This document shows, piece by piece, positions 33,652-42,072 of a DNA stretch of 60,123 bases. Origin of the DNA: Chloroflexota bacterium (GTDB lineage Bacteria > Chloroflexota > UBA11872). The stretch is from assembly GCA_022821645.1 (NCBI GenBank), contig JAJEDE010000010.1:1-60123 (forward strand). Direction: 5' to 3'. Within the stretch, counting starts at the first letter, position 1. Every line of letters begins with the position of its first letter. Under the pieces are notes generated by a model, which ran no database searches, was not told where the DNA came from, and saw nothing but the letters and a program-made list of their open reading frames with translations. Position numbers and translations under genes: made by a program.

Positions 33652-34440
33652 CTAGACGCAGCCTGGAAATGACTGCCCGCGCACCTGGATGAACGGGGGG
33701 ACCTTGGGGGCGTCGGTGACGGATTCGTCCTTGATCGTGGCCGCGCGCATGTAGTGGACGGCGGAGCCGCGGCGACGGTGGGGCGTGGTGTTGGGCCGGC
33801 TGGAGTGGAAGACGAGGCTGTGGTGGAAGCTGACGCCGCCGGCCGGGATTTCCACAGGGACTGGTTCGAACTGGCCGACGAAGGAGTCTTGAAGACTCGC
33901 TTGCACTGTCTTTGGAATCATGCCCCAGCGGTGGGTGCCGGGCGCCATCCAGAGGCAGCCGTTGGCGATGGTGGCGTCGTCCAGCGCGCACCAGGCGGTG
34001 ACGAGGTCCATGGGAAACAGGTCGCGCCAGGACGCGGAGTCCTGGTGCCAGGGTTGGGCAGATCCGTGGTGGGCGGGCTTCATGAGGATCTGGTCGAGGT
34101 AGAGCTTGATGTCGTCGCTGCCCAGCAGGTCGGCGATGACGTCGACCAGCCTGGGGTTGCGCACGTGGGCCAGCATGACGTCGTCGTAGTGGGCCACCTT
34201 GTAAATCTTGCGGACGGCGAGGGCGCGGTCTTCAGGCAGCGGACCGTCGCGCAGGCCGGGCTCGACCTGGACGCAGTCGTCGGGGACGTGGGGCGCCCGA
34301 CCGCCGGCGATTTCGTCGGCGCGGTCCCTCACGGCCGCCATGTCGTCCTCGGACAGAAGGTTCTCGACGACCAGGAAACCGTCGCGGCGGAACTGTTCGA
34401 CCTGCGCAAGCGACAGGGTGTGGAATCCGTTGGCGTTCAT
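33652..34440 (-). CDS. Phytanoyl-CoA dioxygenase (PhyH) family protein
   Basis: A 262-residue Fe(II)/2-oxoglutarate oxygenase. The metal facial triad is His132 and Asp134 ('PWHQDSASW') and His212 in 'LVFHSSRPNTT', with the 2-oxoglutarate Arg in 'PHRRRG'. It begins 'LSLAQVEQFRRDGFLVVENL', the usual PhyH opening. These enzymes hydroxylate diverse small substrates, and the family is greatly expanded in marine Chloroflexota and their relatives. The substrate is unknown. It is the first gene of a two-gene unit with the aldo/keto reductase and is divergent from rtcB. Confidence 0.87.
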   Translation of the reverse strand: MNANGFHTLSLAQVEQFRRDGFLVVENLLSEDDMAAVRDRADEIAGGRAPHVPDDCVQVEPGLRDGPLPEDRALAVRKIYKVAHYDDVMLAHVRNPRLVDVIADLLGSDDIKLYLDQILMKPAHHGSAQPWHQDSASWRDLFPMDLVTAWCALDDATIANGCLWMAPGTHRWGMIPKTVQASLQDSFVGQFEPVPVEIPAGGVSFHHSLVFHSSRPNTTPHRRRGSAVHYMRAATIKDESVTDAPKVPPFIQVRGQSFPGCV

Positions 34441-34511
34441 TGGCGCTCTCCCGAATCAAACGGGGTGTCGGCGCTGCCACCCCAGCATATCGGGGGGCGT
34501 AGGTTTAAGGG

Positions 34512-35714
34512 ATGAGTAAAGCGCGCGTTCACATCTTTGGCCAGGGCGATCCGCGGGCCGTGGCGCAACTGAACCGTTGCCTGCGGCAGGCGACGTATGG
34601 GGTGCTCTGTGCCGATCATCACGTTGGGTATTCAGCGCCGATTGGCGCGGCGATTGCGTACCCGAAGCACGTTTCTCCGTCGGGGGTGGGGTACGACATT
34701 GGCTGCGGGAACCTGGCGGTGCGGACGCCGCTGCGGGCTTCGACAGTCGATACCGCATGCGTGATGGACGAGATCGTGCAGACGATCAGCTTTGGGCTGG
34801 GGCGCAAGAACCGGGAAGTGGCGGACGATCCGGTGCTGGAGCGAATACGTAACGCCGAGTTCGCGCCGCAGCGGCGGCTGCTGAAGCTGGCCGAGGAGCA
34901 ACTGGGCACGGTTGGCGCGGGGAACCACTACGTGGACCTGTTTGCCGATCAGCAGGACCGGCTGTGGATTGGCGTGCACTTTGGCAGCCGGGGCTTTGGG
35001 CACCGCACCGCGACGGGTTTCCTGGCGATGGGGGAGGGACGGAAGTTCACGGATCGGCCGCGGACGAACAACATGGACGCGCCGCCGGTGTTGTTCGAGG
35101 TGCGATCGGACGTGGGGCAGGCCTACATAGCGGCGATGCGGCTGGCGGGGGCGTATGCGCACGCGGGCCGACGCTGGGTGGTGGAGCGAATCCTGAAGCT
35201 AATGGGGACGCAGGCGGACCTGACGGTGCACAACCACCACAACTTTGCCTGGGAGGAGAAGCACTTCGGGCGGACGTTCTGGGTCGTGCGCAAGGGGGCG
35301 ACGCCGGCGTTTCCGGGGCAGCAGGGGTTCGTGGGCGCCACGATGGGCGGGACGTCGGTGATCCTGGAGGGAATCGACTCGCCCGCTTCAAAGCAGGCGC
35401 TGTACAGCACGGTGCATGGGGCCGGGCGGGTGATGTCGCGGCGCCAAGCGGCTGGGCGGCGGCGCTATAACCGGAAGCGGAAGCGCTGGGTGCAGACGTC
35501 GCCGGGCGTGGTGGACTGGCCGAAGGTGCGGCGCTCGATCCGCCGGCAGGGAATCGAACTCCGGGGCGGCGGGGCCGATGAGGCGCCAGAGGCGTACAAG
35601 AACCTGGACCAGGTGCTGGCCGAGCACTCGGGGACGGTGCGCGTGACGCACCGGCTGCGGCCGATTGGGGTGGCCATGGCAGGGGCGAACACGTTTGATC
35701 CGTTCAGGGACTAA
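34512..35714 (+). CDS. rtcB: RtcB-family RNA ligase
   Basis: A 400-residue RtcB. Mn-binding and catalytic landmarks are 'CADHHVGYSAPIGAAIAYP', 'GVGYDIGCGNLAVRT' (metal Cys), 'LGTVGAGNHYVDLF', 'WIGVHFGSRGFGH', 'VHNHHNFAWEE' and the guanylated His in 'STVHGAGRVMSRRQA'. It joins 2',3'-cyclic phosphate and 5'-OH RNA ends in RNA repair. No RtcA, archease or RtcR partner is in the window. The length is close to the shorter bacterial RtcB class. TAAGGG precedes the ATG. Confidence 0.92.
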   Translation: MSKARVHIFGQGDPRAVAQLNRCLRQATYGVLCADHHVGYSAPIGAAIAYPKHVSPSGVGYDIGCGNLAVRTPLRASTVDTACVMDEIVQTISFGLGRKNREVADDPVLERIRNAEFAPQRRLLKLAEEQLGTVGAGNHYVDLFADQQDRLWIGVHFGSRGFGHRTATGFLAMGEGRKFTDRPRTNNMDAPPVLFEVRSDVGQAYIAAMRLAGAYAHAGRRWVVERILKLMGTQADLTVHNHHNFAWEEKHFGRTFWVVRKGATPAFPGQQGFVGATMGGTSVILEGIDSPASKQALYSTVHGAGRVMSRRQAAGRRRYNRKRKRWVQTSPGVVDWPKVRRSIRRQGIELRGGGADEAPEAYKNLDQVLAEHSGTVRVTHRLRPIGVAMAGANTFDPFRD

Positions 35715-35756
35715 CGGACGGGATGGTTCCCGCTCCGAATGCTCTGTGAGATTAGG

Positions 35757-36860
35757 TTAGTAGCGAGCGCGTAGCGGTCGGTCGACTGCGTAGCGTGTGT
35801 CGTAGCGGCCGGGAAACTCGACGGGGAGTTCGCCTGAGTCGATTGCTTCGATTAGCGGAGATCCCATCGTGCGCAGCGGCAGACGCACGAGGGTGTGGGT
35901 ACGGGCGGATTCGTACATGGCCATCATGACTTCCTGATTCCTGATGGCCAGGTGCGCGTCGTTGCGGTTGTCATTTGCGTCGCCGCGCGCCCAGCGGGCC
36001 AGGCCATCCAGTTCGCGCAGGAACACGTTGTCCAGGGTTTGCGTGGGCGCCGGGGTCTCCGTCACACCGTGGCCCCGGCGCACGAGGCGAACGGCGAAGT
36101 CAGGCGCGAGAAACGCGCTCGGCCAGATGAGCACGCCGTCGGTTCCGGTGACGGTCTGGTACTGCCAGTCATAGGCCGGATTGGGCGGAATGTCGCCTTC
36201 GAACGAGACGCGAATGTCGCCGGCGAAGGAGATCAGGCCACCTGACAACTCTTCGGAAGGCCAGCCGCGTTCATAGCGGTCGCTGCGGCGCTGGACGTTG
36301 GCGATGACCCATTCAGGGTCGGGGTCGCCCAGCACGTATTGCATGTAGCTGAGGACGTGGGTGCCGTTATTCATCAGGCCGCCCTCTTCCAGGCAGACCG
36401 TGGCCGTGATCGGCGTGCCGATGGCGCCTTCGGCCACGAGTGCCCGGGCCTGCTCATGCACGGTGTACCAGCGCATCATGTGGCCGATGGCGAGCTTGAC
36501 GCCGTTCCGCTGGCAGGCCGCCAGCATGGCTTGCGCTTCGCCCAGGCTGCCGGCCATGGGCTTCTCGCAAAGGATGGCGCGCGGCGGATAGCGGGTGGCG
36601 GCCAGAATCGTCTGCGGGGCATGCCAGCGGGCCGGCGTGGCGATGCTGAGGAGGTCGGGACGCTGCTCGTCCAGCATTCGCTCGAGGTCGCGGTAGCGGC
36701 GCAGGGTTGGAAACTGGCGCTTCGCACGGTCTAGCGGGGCCGGGTCGACGTCGCAGACGGCGGTTAGTTCGACGCCCGGGACCTGAAGGTAGATGCTGGC
36801 GTGCTGGCGGCCGGCCCAGTTGAGGCCAACAACGGCAGCTCGCAGGGGTTCGACCGACAT
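35757..36860 (-). CDS. Gfo/Idh/MocA-family oxidoreductase
   Basis: A 367-residue NAD(P)-dependent oxidoreductase from ATG 36860, with GGAGAG 7 nt upstream. The Rossmann fold is 'LRAAVVGLNWAGRQHASIYL'. The conserved 'AILCEKPMAGSLGEAQAML' follows near 98, and the substrate motif 'GGLMNNGTHVLSYMQYVLGD' near 163. The family oxidises or isomerises sugars, inositols and related alcohols; the exact substrate is not predictable. It is divergent from alpha/beta hydrolase 1. Confidence 0.87.
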   Translation of the reverse strand: MSVEPLRAAVVGLNWAGRQHASIYLQVPGVELTAVCDVDPAPLDRAKRQFPTLRRYRDLERMLDEQRPDLLSIATPARWHAPQTILAATRYPPRAILCEKPMAGSLGEAQAMLAACQRNGVKLAIGHMMRWYTVHEQARALVAEGAIGTPITATVCLEEGGLMNNGTHVLSYMQYVLGDPDPEWVIANVQRRSDRYERGWPSEELSGGLISFAGDIRVSFEGDIPPNPAYDWQYQTVTGTDGVLIWPSAFLAPDFAVRLVRRGHGVTETPAPTQTLDNVFLRELDGLARWARGDANDNRNDAHLAIRNQEVMMAMYESARTHTLVRLPLRTMGSPLIEAIDSGELPVEFPGRYDTRYAVDRPLRARY

Positions 36861-37127
36861 CAGCAACTCTCCGAACGCGCCACGTCAGAGATAGTCCTTA
36901 CCATGACCATGCGGACACTATGGCGCGTTAGCCCGTACCTTGCCAGGCCCGAGAGCGACGGGTGGGCGTTCGAGGCGACCCACGGCAGTTCGGCAGGGAC
37001 GTTCGGCAGGCGTGACAGGAGCGTGCAGGCGGAGGATTCGTCTGACGAATTGGGTTTCAGTCTTGGCCGGCGACGACCGTATTGATATCGACCAGTTGAG
37101 GTGGTGCAGGTCACGGAGTCTCGACGG

Positions 37128-38723
37128 GTGAAGCTTCGCCTGCCCTGGCGGCGGGGCCATTCCCGACGTCGTGTGCTGGCCACGCTGGCCGGTCTCGCAA
37201 GTCTGGCGGCAATTTCAGCAATTGTCGTGGCGGCCACCAGACCCGGTCCGGAACTCCCAGCCTGCGAAACCGCCACATTCACGCCGCCGGACTTTCAATC
37301 GCCGCCGTTTGCGTTCGATCCGGAGGCACGCGCTTCGGCGTTAGGCCAAGCCGTGGTGAACGGGGATTACCACCGCGCCTACGGAATGATGGCGCTGGAG
37401 GCGCTACCTCTCGACTCATTCTGCGATTTCACAGTGAAATACCGCTGGTTTCCGACCAGTGACGACAGCCGAACGTTCGACGAAATAGACCACGTTCGGA
37501 TCCTGGGTTTCGATCCTTACTCGGATTCGCTAGACGTCCAACTGCGCCTGGTTGAGCGAAGCCAGGCAGACAAAGGGACGCCGGCCGCTGCCGGATACGT
37601 CACCGTGAGGCTCCTGCGCGACGGGCGCTTCACATTTCTTGGCGTCGACGAGGCCATGACCGACGGGGGGCCGGTAACGGATTTTCCGCCGCCGCCGTAC
37701 GCGAACTTGTCGGCCTTTGAGGAAACCGAAGTCGTGGTGGGACAGGCGCCCTGGGAACTGGACGGCACGCTCACGGTGCCTCGAGGGCCAGGGCCCTTCC
37801 CCGCCGTGGTGCTGGTGCATGGGAGCCGTTATTCCGATCGCGACGGTACTTCGGACGCGACCAAGGCGTTTCGGGACCTGGCGTGGGGTCTGGCCAGCCG
37901 GGGCGTGGCCGTGCTGCGCTATGACAAGCGCACGCTGACGCACGCGCTGGCTTTTGCGCGCCAGCCGGAATTCACCCTGGATGACGAACTGGTGAACGAC
38001 GCGCTGGCGGCGCTGGCGCTGCTGCGTGAGACGCCACGAATCGATCCGGCGCGAATATTTGTGCTGGGTGCAAGTCTGGGAGGATTCGCCGCGCCGCGCA
38101 TCGCTCAACGCGATCCCGGGCTTGCTGGCCTGATCATGGTCTCTGCGCCGAGTGGAACGCGGCTGGAGGCGCTCATCCGAAATGCTGAACGGAGGTCCGA
38201 ACCTGACGCCCACCTTGACGAAGCATTCTTGCGCCGGTTCCAAACGAGGCTGAGGGCCCGCGCCAAGGCACGGGCGGCGCTGGCCGCCGGCGTGGCGCCG
38301 TCCCTCGACCTGCGCGCGCGCGCCGCCTACCACCTGGATATTGCCGATTACCGGCCGGAGTTGGTGGCTCGCGACCTCCCCGTGCCCTTACTGATCCTGC
38401 ACGGTGGGCTCGATGGGCAGCTGGATACTGAAGAAGTCATGGGCTGGATACGCAGTCTCCGTGGCCGGGACGACGTTACGTTTCGTATGTACCCCTATCA
38501 CGTCCACATTTTGTACGACTCGATCGAGGAGTCGGCATGGCAGGAGATGTACGGACCGGACCCGCGGCCCCGCGTCCACGTGAGCCCGGCGGCGGTCGGG
38601 GACATCGCTGGGTGGATTCAAGGCAGGCGGGCACGACTGGCCTGCGTGGATTGGCAAGCGTGGTTTGCAACCTGTCACGGCGGTCCGACCGCCTGGTTTC
38701 GAGGGACAGCCTTCAACCCGTGA
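37128..38723 (+). CDS. Membrane-anchored or secreted alpha/beta hydrolase, paralogue 1
   Basis: About 531 residues. An N-terminal basic stretch and hydrophobic segment ('VLATLAGLASLAAISAIVVA') precede an NTF2-like/DUF3887-type domain ('FAFDPEARASALGQAVVNGD'). The hydrolase starts near 205 with 'GTLTVPRGPGPFPAVVLVHG'. The nucleophile Ser is in 'VLGASLGGFAAPRIA' (about 316), Asp is in 'LILHGGLDGQLD', and His is in 'YPYHVHILYD'. It is probably an esterase or peptidase acting outside the cytoplasm. GTG 37128 with GGAG 9 nt upstream is preferred because it gives a V-K-L-R start matching the V-R-F-R and V-R-L-R starts of the two paralogues. Confidence 0.78.
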   Translation: MKLRLPWRRGHSRRRVLATLAGLASLAAISAIVVAATRPGPELPACETATFTPPDFQSPPFAFDPEARASALGQAVVNGDYHRAYGMMALEALPLDSFCDFTVKYRWFPTSDDSRTFDEIDHVRILGFDPYSDSLDVQLRLVERSQADKGTPAAAGYVTVRLLRDGRFTFLGVDEAMTDGGPVTDFPPPPYANLSAFEETEVVVGQAPWELDGTLTVPRGPGPFPAVVLVHGSRYSDRDGTSDATKAFRDLAWGLASRGVAVLRYDKRTLTHALAFARQPEFTLDDELVNDALAALALLRETPRIDPARIFVLGASLGGFAAPRIAQRDPGLAGLIMVSAPSGTRLEALIRNAERRSEPDAHLDEAFLRRFQTRLRARAKARAALAAGVAPSLDLRARAAYHLDIADYRPELVARDLPVPLLILHGGLDGQLDTEEVMGWIRSLRGRDDVTFRMYPYHVHILYDSIEESAWQEMYGPDPRPRVHVSPAAVGDIAGWIQGRRARLACVDWQAWFATCHGGPTAWFRGTAFNP

Positions 38724-38932
38724 CGTTCAAGGCACTGGACGCGCATGGATGGCGCCGGGTACGTCACGTTCGATGGCGGCGGCAGCTGCCTACGCTCCAA
38801 ATGGCCGTTAGGCGCGACCGGGCACAGGAGGAAGCTGGAAGCTATGCGGCAGCGACTGGGATTTTCTAGGTTCCGAGTGACCTGGCAGACGCCTGCCGGC
38901 CTCGCCCTGGCCGTTGGGTTGTTCAGGAGTGA

Positions 38933-39370
38933 GCTGGCAGCGCCGACGCGGGCCTGACAGGATCCGATTCCGTCCAGGCGGAACGTGCGCGGTTGCTCGC
39001 CTCACCGACGCCGCCGAACTTGGAGGAGCTGTTCCAGCAGCAGACGTTTGAGGGACACGACATTTCCAGATTCCGAGATGCACGCCACTGGTGGCAAGAG
39101 CATCTGGCGCATGTCGCGAAGATGAAGTACGGCTATGTGCAAGGCACGTCATTCGCGCCCGGCGGGCTGGCACTAGTCGGAGAGATGGGCCCGGATCTGG
39201 TGAACTTGCCGCGCGGCTCGCAGGTGATTCCGAACCCGCGGCTGGAGGGTGACGTGCACGTGCACCTGAACGTGGAAGGCAGCGTGGTAGCGGAGCGCGA
39301 CCTGGCCCAGCGGCTCCGGCAGGAGCTGATCCGCACCAGCCGCCGCACCGTGGACCTGGGATTCAACTAA
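38933..39370 (+). pseudogene. Phage tail tape-measure protein fragment (C-terminal end)
   Basis: The open frame from 38933 to TAA at 39370 encodes about 145 residues, with no ATG or ribosome-binding site at its beginning. The C-terminal 90 residues read 'YVQGTSFAPGGLALVGEMGP', 'DLVNLPRGSQVIPNPRLEGD', 'VHVHLNVEGSVVAERDLAQR' and 'LRQELIRTSRRTVDLGFN', the characteristic end of siphophage tape-measure proteins. No other structural phage gene is near, so it is an orphan prophage scar. The sequence between 38724 and 38932 shows nothing I can identify. Confidence 0.7.
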
Positions 39371-39483
39371 GGCTCAGCGGTCCGCGCCGCAGGCTTGCTC
39401 TGACGAGTTCCACGCCTGGATGGCCAGGACTGATAGACACGCGGCGTGCCCAGGACCGGGTCGTCGAGCCGGTGACATAGCCG

Positions 39484-39521
39484 GCACCGAGGCCGCCTCC
39501 ACCCGGAGGCGGCCTCGGTGC
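39484..39521. terminator. Strong 17-bp hairpin
   Basis: GCACCGAGGCCGCCTCC (39484-39500) and its exact complement (39505-39521) enclose a 4-nt loop ACCC. It lies 114 bp after the tape-measure fragment and 31 bp before the dehydratase start. The stem is typical of a terminator but is followed by ATTAGGC rather than a T-run. It could protect an mRNA end or terminate the upstream transcript. Confidence 0.5.
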
Positions 39522-39552
39522 ATTAGGCTCCAACGCGCCCCGCGTTGTTGGA

Positions 39553-40770
39553 ATGGGAGAGGCCCCAATCCGAATCACCAACATTCGCCTGACGGAACTG
39601 CACGGCCGGTTTGAGTCGGAGGGCGACTTCTGGGAAGAGCGGCTGGTTCGTCCGCTGGACGTGTATCCGGAACACAAGCGGGATCCGGACCAGCACATTC
39701 CCAGGGCGCGAGACGTGGACGGCGCCCACGATCTGTCGTGGGTGTTTGTGACGATCGAGACTGACGAGGGCGTCAGCGGGATGGCCGGGCCGATCGATGT
39801 GCCCGATGCCTTTGTCATCGACACCCAGATCACGCCGTTCATCCTGGGTGCGGACCCGCTGGCCAGCGAGCGGATCTGGGATCAGCTTTACCGATACATG
39901 ATTCACGGTCGCAAGGGCTCGCCGATGTTCGCGCTGAGCGCTATCGATACGGCGCTGTGGGACCTGAAGGGCAAGTGGTTGGGCCAGCCGCTGTACCGGC
40001 TGCTGGGCGGGCCGGTCCAGCCTAAGATTCCGGCCTACGCCAGTGCGCTGGGCTTCTCAATCGAGCCGGAGCGGGCGGCCGAACGTGCCCGGCAGTTCGT
40101 GGCCGAGGGCTACACGGCGACCAAGTGGTTTGTGCGCTACGCACCGGATGACGGCGAGGCGGGGGCCCGGCGTAACGTGGAACTAATGCGCGTTTTGCGC
40201 GAGGCCGTGGGCGACGACGTGGACGTGATGATCGACGCCTGGAGCAGCTGGAACGTGCGTTACACGCTGGACATGGCGCGGCGCATGGCCGAGTACCGTC
40301 CGTACTGGATCGAGGAACCGGTCAAGTCCGACGACATTGCCAACTACGCGCGGATTCGGGCGGCCTCACCGGTTCCCATTTCCGGCGGCGAGCATGAGTA
40401 CACGCGCTGGGGCGCGCGCGACTACATGAAGGCCGGCGCGGTGGACATCTACCAGGCCGACACCATGTGGGCCGGCGGCGTGAGCGAAATGCTGAAGATC
40501 GCGACGATCTGCTCGGTCTATGACGTGCCGCTGATTCCGCATGGGGCGTCGGTCCCCGTCAACGCCCACCTCAGCGCGGCCTGGCCGCCGCCGCTATGTC
40601 CGTACGTGGAGTACCTGGTGAAGTGGAACGAGTTGAGACAGTTCTTCTTCAAGAATCCCGTCGTGCCGGTCAACGGAATGATCAGTCCGCCGGATGGGCC
40701 GGGCGTGGGCGTGGAGATCGACAAATCCAAGGTGACCGCCGAGCGTGAACTGAGTTGGCGAGAGGCCTGA
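39553..40770 (+). CDS. Enolase-superfamily sugar-acid dehydratase, L-rhamnonate dehydratase-like
   Basis: A 405-residue mandelate racemase/muconate lactonising-type protein. The metal ligands are Asp228 ('VMIDAWSSW'), Glu254 ('YWIEEPVKS') and Glu280 ('ISGGEHEYTRWG'). The catalytic dyad is Asp303 ('IYQADTMWAGG') with His330 ('PLIPHGASV'). From memory, these numbers and the 'PVPVNG...PDGPGVGVE' ending correspond closely to E. coli RhmD (Asp226, Glu252, Glu280, Asp302, His329). It should dehydrate an aldonic acid to a 2-keto-3-deoxy acid. Other rhamnose genes are absent nearby. It is convergent with an aldo/keto reductase 30 bp away. Confidence 0.82.
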   Translation: MGEAPIRITNIRLTELHGRFESEGDFWEERLVRPLDVYPEHKRDPDQHIPRARDVDGAHDLSWVFVTIETDEGVSGMAGPIDVPDAFVIDTQITPFILGADPLASERIWDQLYRYMIHGRKGSPMFALSAIDTALWDLKGKWLGQPLYRLLGGPVQPKIPAYASALGFSIEPERAAERARQFVAEGYTATKWFVRYAPDDGEAGARRNVELMRVLREAVGDDVDVMIDAWSSWNVRYTLDMARRMAEYRPYWIEEPVKSDDIANYARIRAASPVPISGGEHEYTRWGARDYMKAGAVDIYQADTMWAGGVSEMLKIATICSVYDVPLIPHGASVPVNAHLSAAWPPPLCPYVEYLVKWNELRQFFFKNPVVPVNGMISPPDGPGVGVEIDKSKVTAERELSWREA

Positions 40771-40799
40771 CGGCTCGACGGACTGGCTGAGCCGCGGAG

Positions 40800-41759
40800 T
40801 TACCCGGCCACCTGCCCGCGGATGACGGCGATTTCCTCAGCGCTCAGATAGGGCGGATCGCCGACCGGCGTGTTTGCCGCGATGTCGTCGGCGTTGGATA
40901 GTCCGACGATGCAGGTCGATGCGGCCTGATGGCCCAGCACGAATCGCATCGCGGTCTCATACGGCATTTCGTCGCGCAGGTCGGCGATGTCCTGGATGCG
41001 CTCGCGCGGTCCGGCAGCGTCGGCCAGGCGCTCGCGGAACATCTCCGACTGCCGCCAGTCGCTGGCGGGGAGCGCGGCCAGTTCCTCCTCGCTAAGGAGT
41101 ATCAGCCCGTTGGCGAACGGTGAGCGCGCGAAGACGCCGGTTCCGCGTTCGGCTGCCAGCGGCAGCAACTCGTTGCCGGCTCCGTCGTCAACGGCGTTAT
41201 AGGGCGTCTCGATCACCGGTGCGCCCCAGCGCCGGATGGCTTCCACAGCGGTTTCGGGCTGGCCGGTCCTGGCGGAGATGCCCCACCAGCGGATCTTGCC
41301 GGCGGCCTGTAGTTCCTCAAGGACGGCGAAGGGCGCTTCGTGCTTGACGATGTGCAGCGGGGGGTCGTGCAGGAGGTAGGCGTCGATGTATTCGGTGCGG
41401 AGGCGGCGCAGGGCCAGATCGCAAGCGTCGCGAATGCGCTTAGGCGAGTAGTCGCGCGGCTGCTTGGCGCCCTGAATGGACTGCGCGCCGTCGGTGCCCG
41501 GCAGGTAGCCGACCTTGCTGATGATGAAGGCGTCGTCGCGACGGCCGTAGAGTGCCTCGCCCAGCAGGACCTCGCTACGGCCGTTGCCGTAGACCTCGGC
41601 CGTATCGAACGTGGTGATGCCCGCGTCGAAGGCCTGCTGGACCAGGCGAACGCCGTCCCAGGCCGGGAAGTCGCCCCAGGCCTGGCCGCCGATTTCCCAA
41701 CAGCCCATGCACAGGGCGCTGACGCGCTCGCCCGTTGCCCCAAGACTCCGCATTTCCAT
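40800..41759 (-). CDS. Aldo/keto reductase 2
   Basis: A 319-residue AKR from ATG 41759 ('MEMRSLGATGERVSALCMGC'). The tetrad is visible: 'TTFDTAEVYGNG' (Asp, Tyr), 'AFIISKVGYLPG' (Lys) and 'YIDAYLLHDPPL' (His). The cofactor region is 'ASTCIVGLSNADDIAANTPV'. The reading frame extends a further 92 codons upstream without conservation, so it is trimmed to the family start. The first 190 bp of this gene exist as a second, degraded copy at 43743-43934, part of a segmental duplication with the adjacent hydrolase gene. Confidence 0.86.
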   Translation of the reverse strand: MEMRSLGATGERVSALCMGCWEIGGQAWGDFPAWDGVRLVQQAFDAGITTFDTAEVYGNGRSEVLLGEALYGRRDDAFIISKVGYLPGTDGAQSIQGAKQPRDYSPKRIRDACDLALRRLRTEYIDAYLLHDPPLHIVKHEAPFAVLEELQAAGKIRWWGISARTGQPETAVEAIRRWGAPVIETPYNAVDDGAGNELLPLAAERGTGVFARSPFANGLILLSEEELAALPASDWRQSEMFRERLADAAGPRERIQDIADLRDEMPYETAMRFVLGHQAASTCIVGLSNADDIAANTPVGDPPYLSAEEIAVIRGQVAG

Positions 41760-42072
41760 GGCTGATCTCCCGAGTGTTCCGGCATTGCACACCGCGGTGC
41801 GCATCTGGCGAGTGGCATGCCTGGGCGCGAGTCCGCAGCGCATCGCCTGCTGGCGGCGCAGGTCTGCGAGCATAGACAATTCGCAGCGTTGAGGGCGCAC
41901 GAACGACGACAGACCCGCATGGCCATCTCCGCTCGCCGTGTGCACGGCCAACAGGCAGCGCCTCCACTTTGATACTTGTGTGCGTGCCGGCAGTGGCGCG
42001 ACGTGACGTGAGGTGTCGCGCCGTCGGAGCGCCATTTCGGGAGCCGTGGCGGCTCAGGGAACCGGAGAGTTT
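41760..42072. other. Divergent intergenic region
   Basis: This 313-bp gap between aldo/keto reductase 2 and hydrolase 2 should contain both promoters. The first 15 bp are shared with the duplicated fragment at 43920-43934, after which similarity stops. I see no strong palindrome or clear -35/-10 pair. The frame of aldo/keto reductase 2 stays open across it but does not look coding. Confidence 0.4.

Noticed and set aside
38844..38957. 37-codon plus-strand frame with AGGAGG 12 nt upstream
   Set aside because: Very short, poor spacing, overlaps the tape-measure remnant frame and resembles no known small protein.
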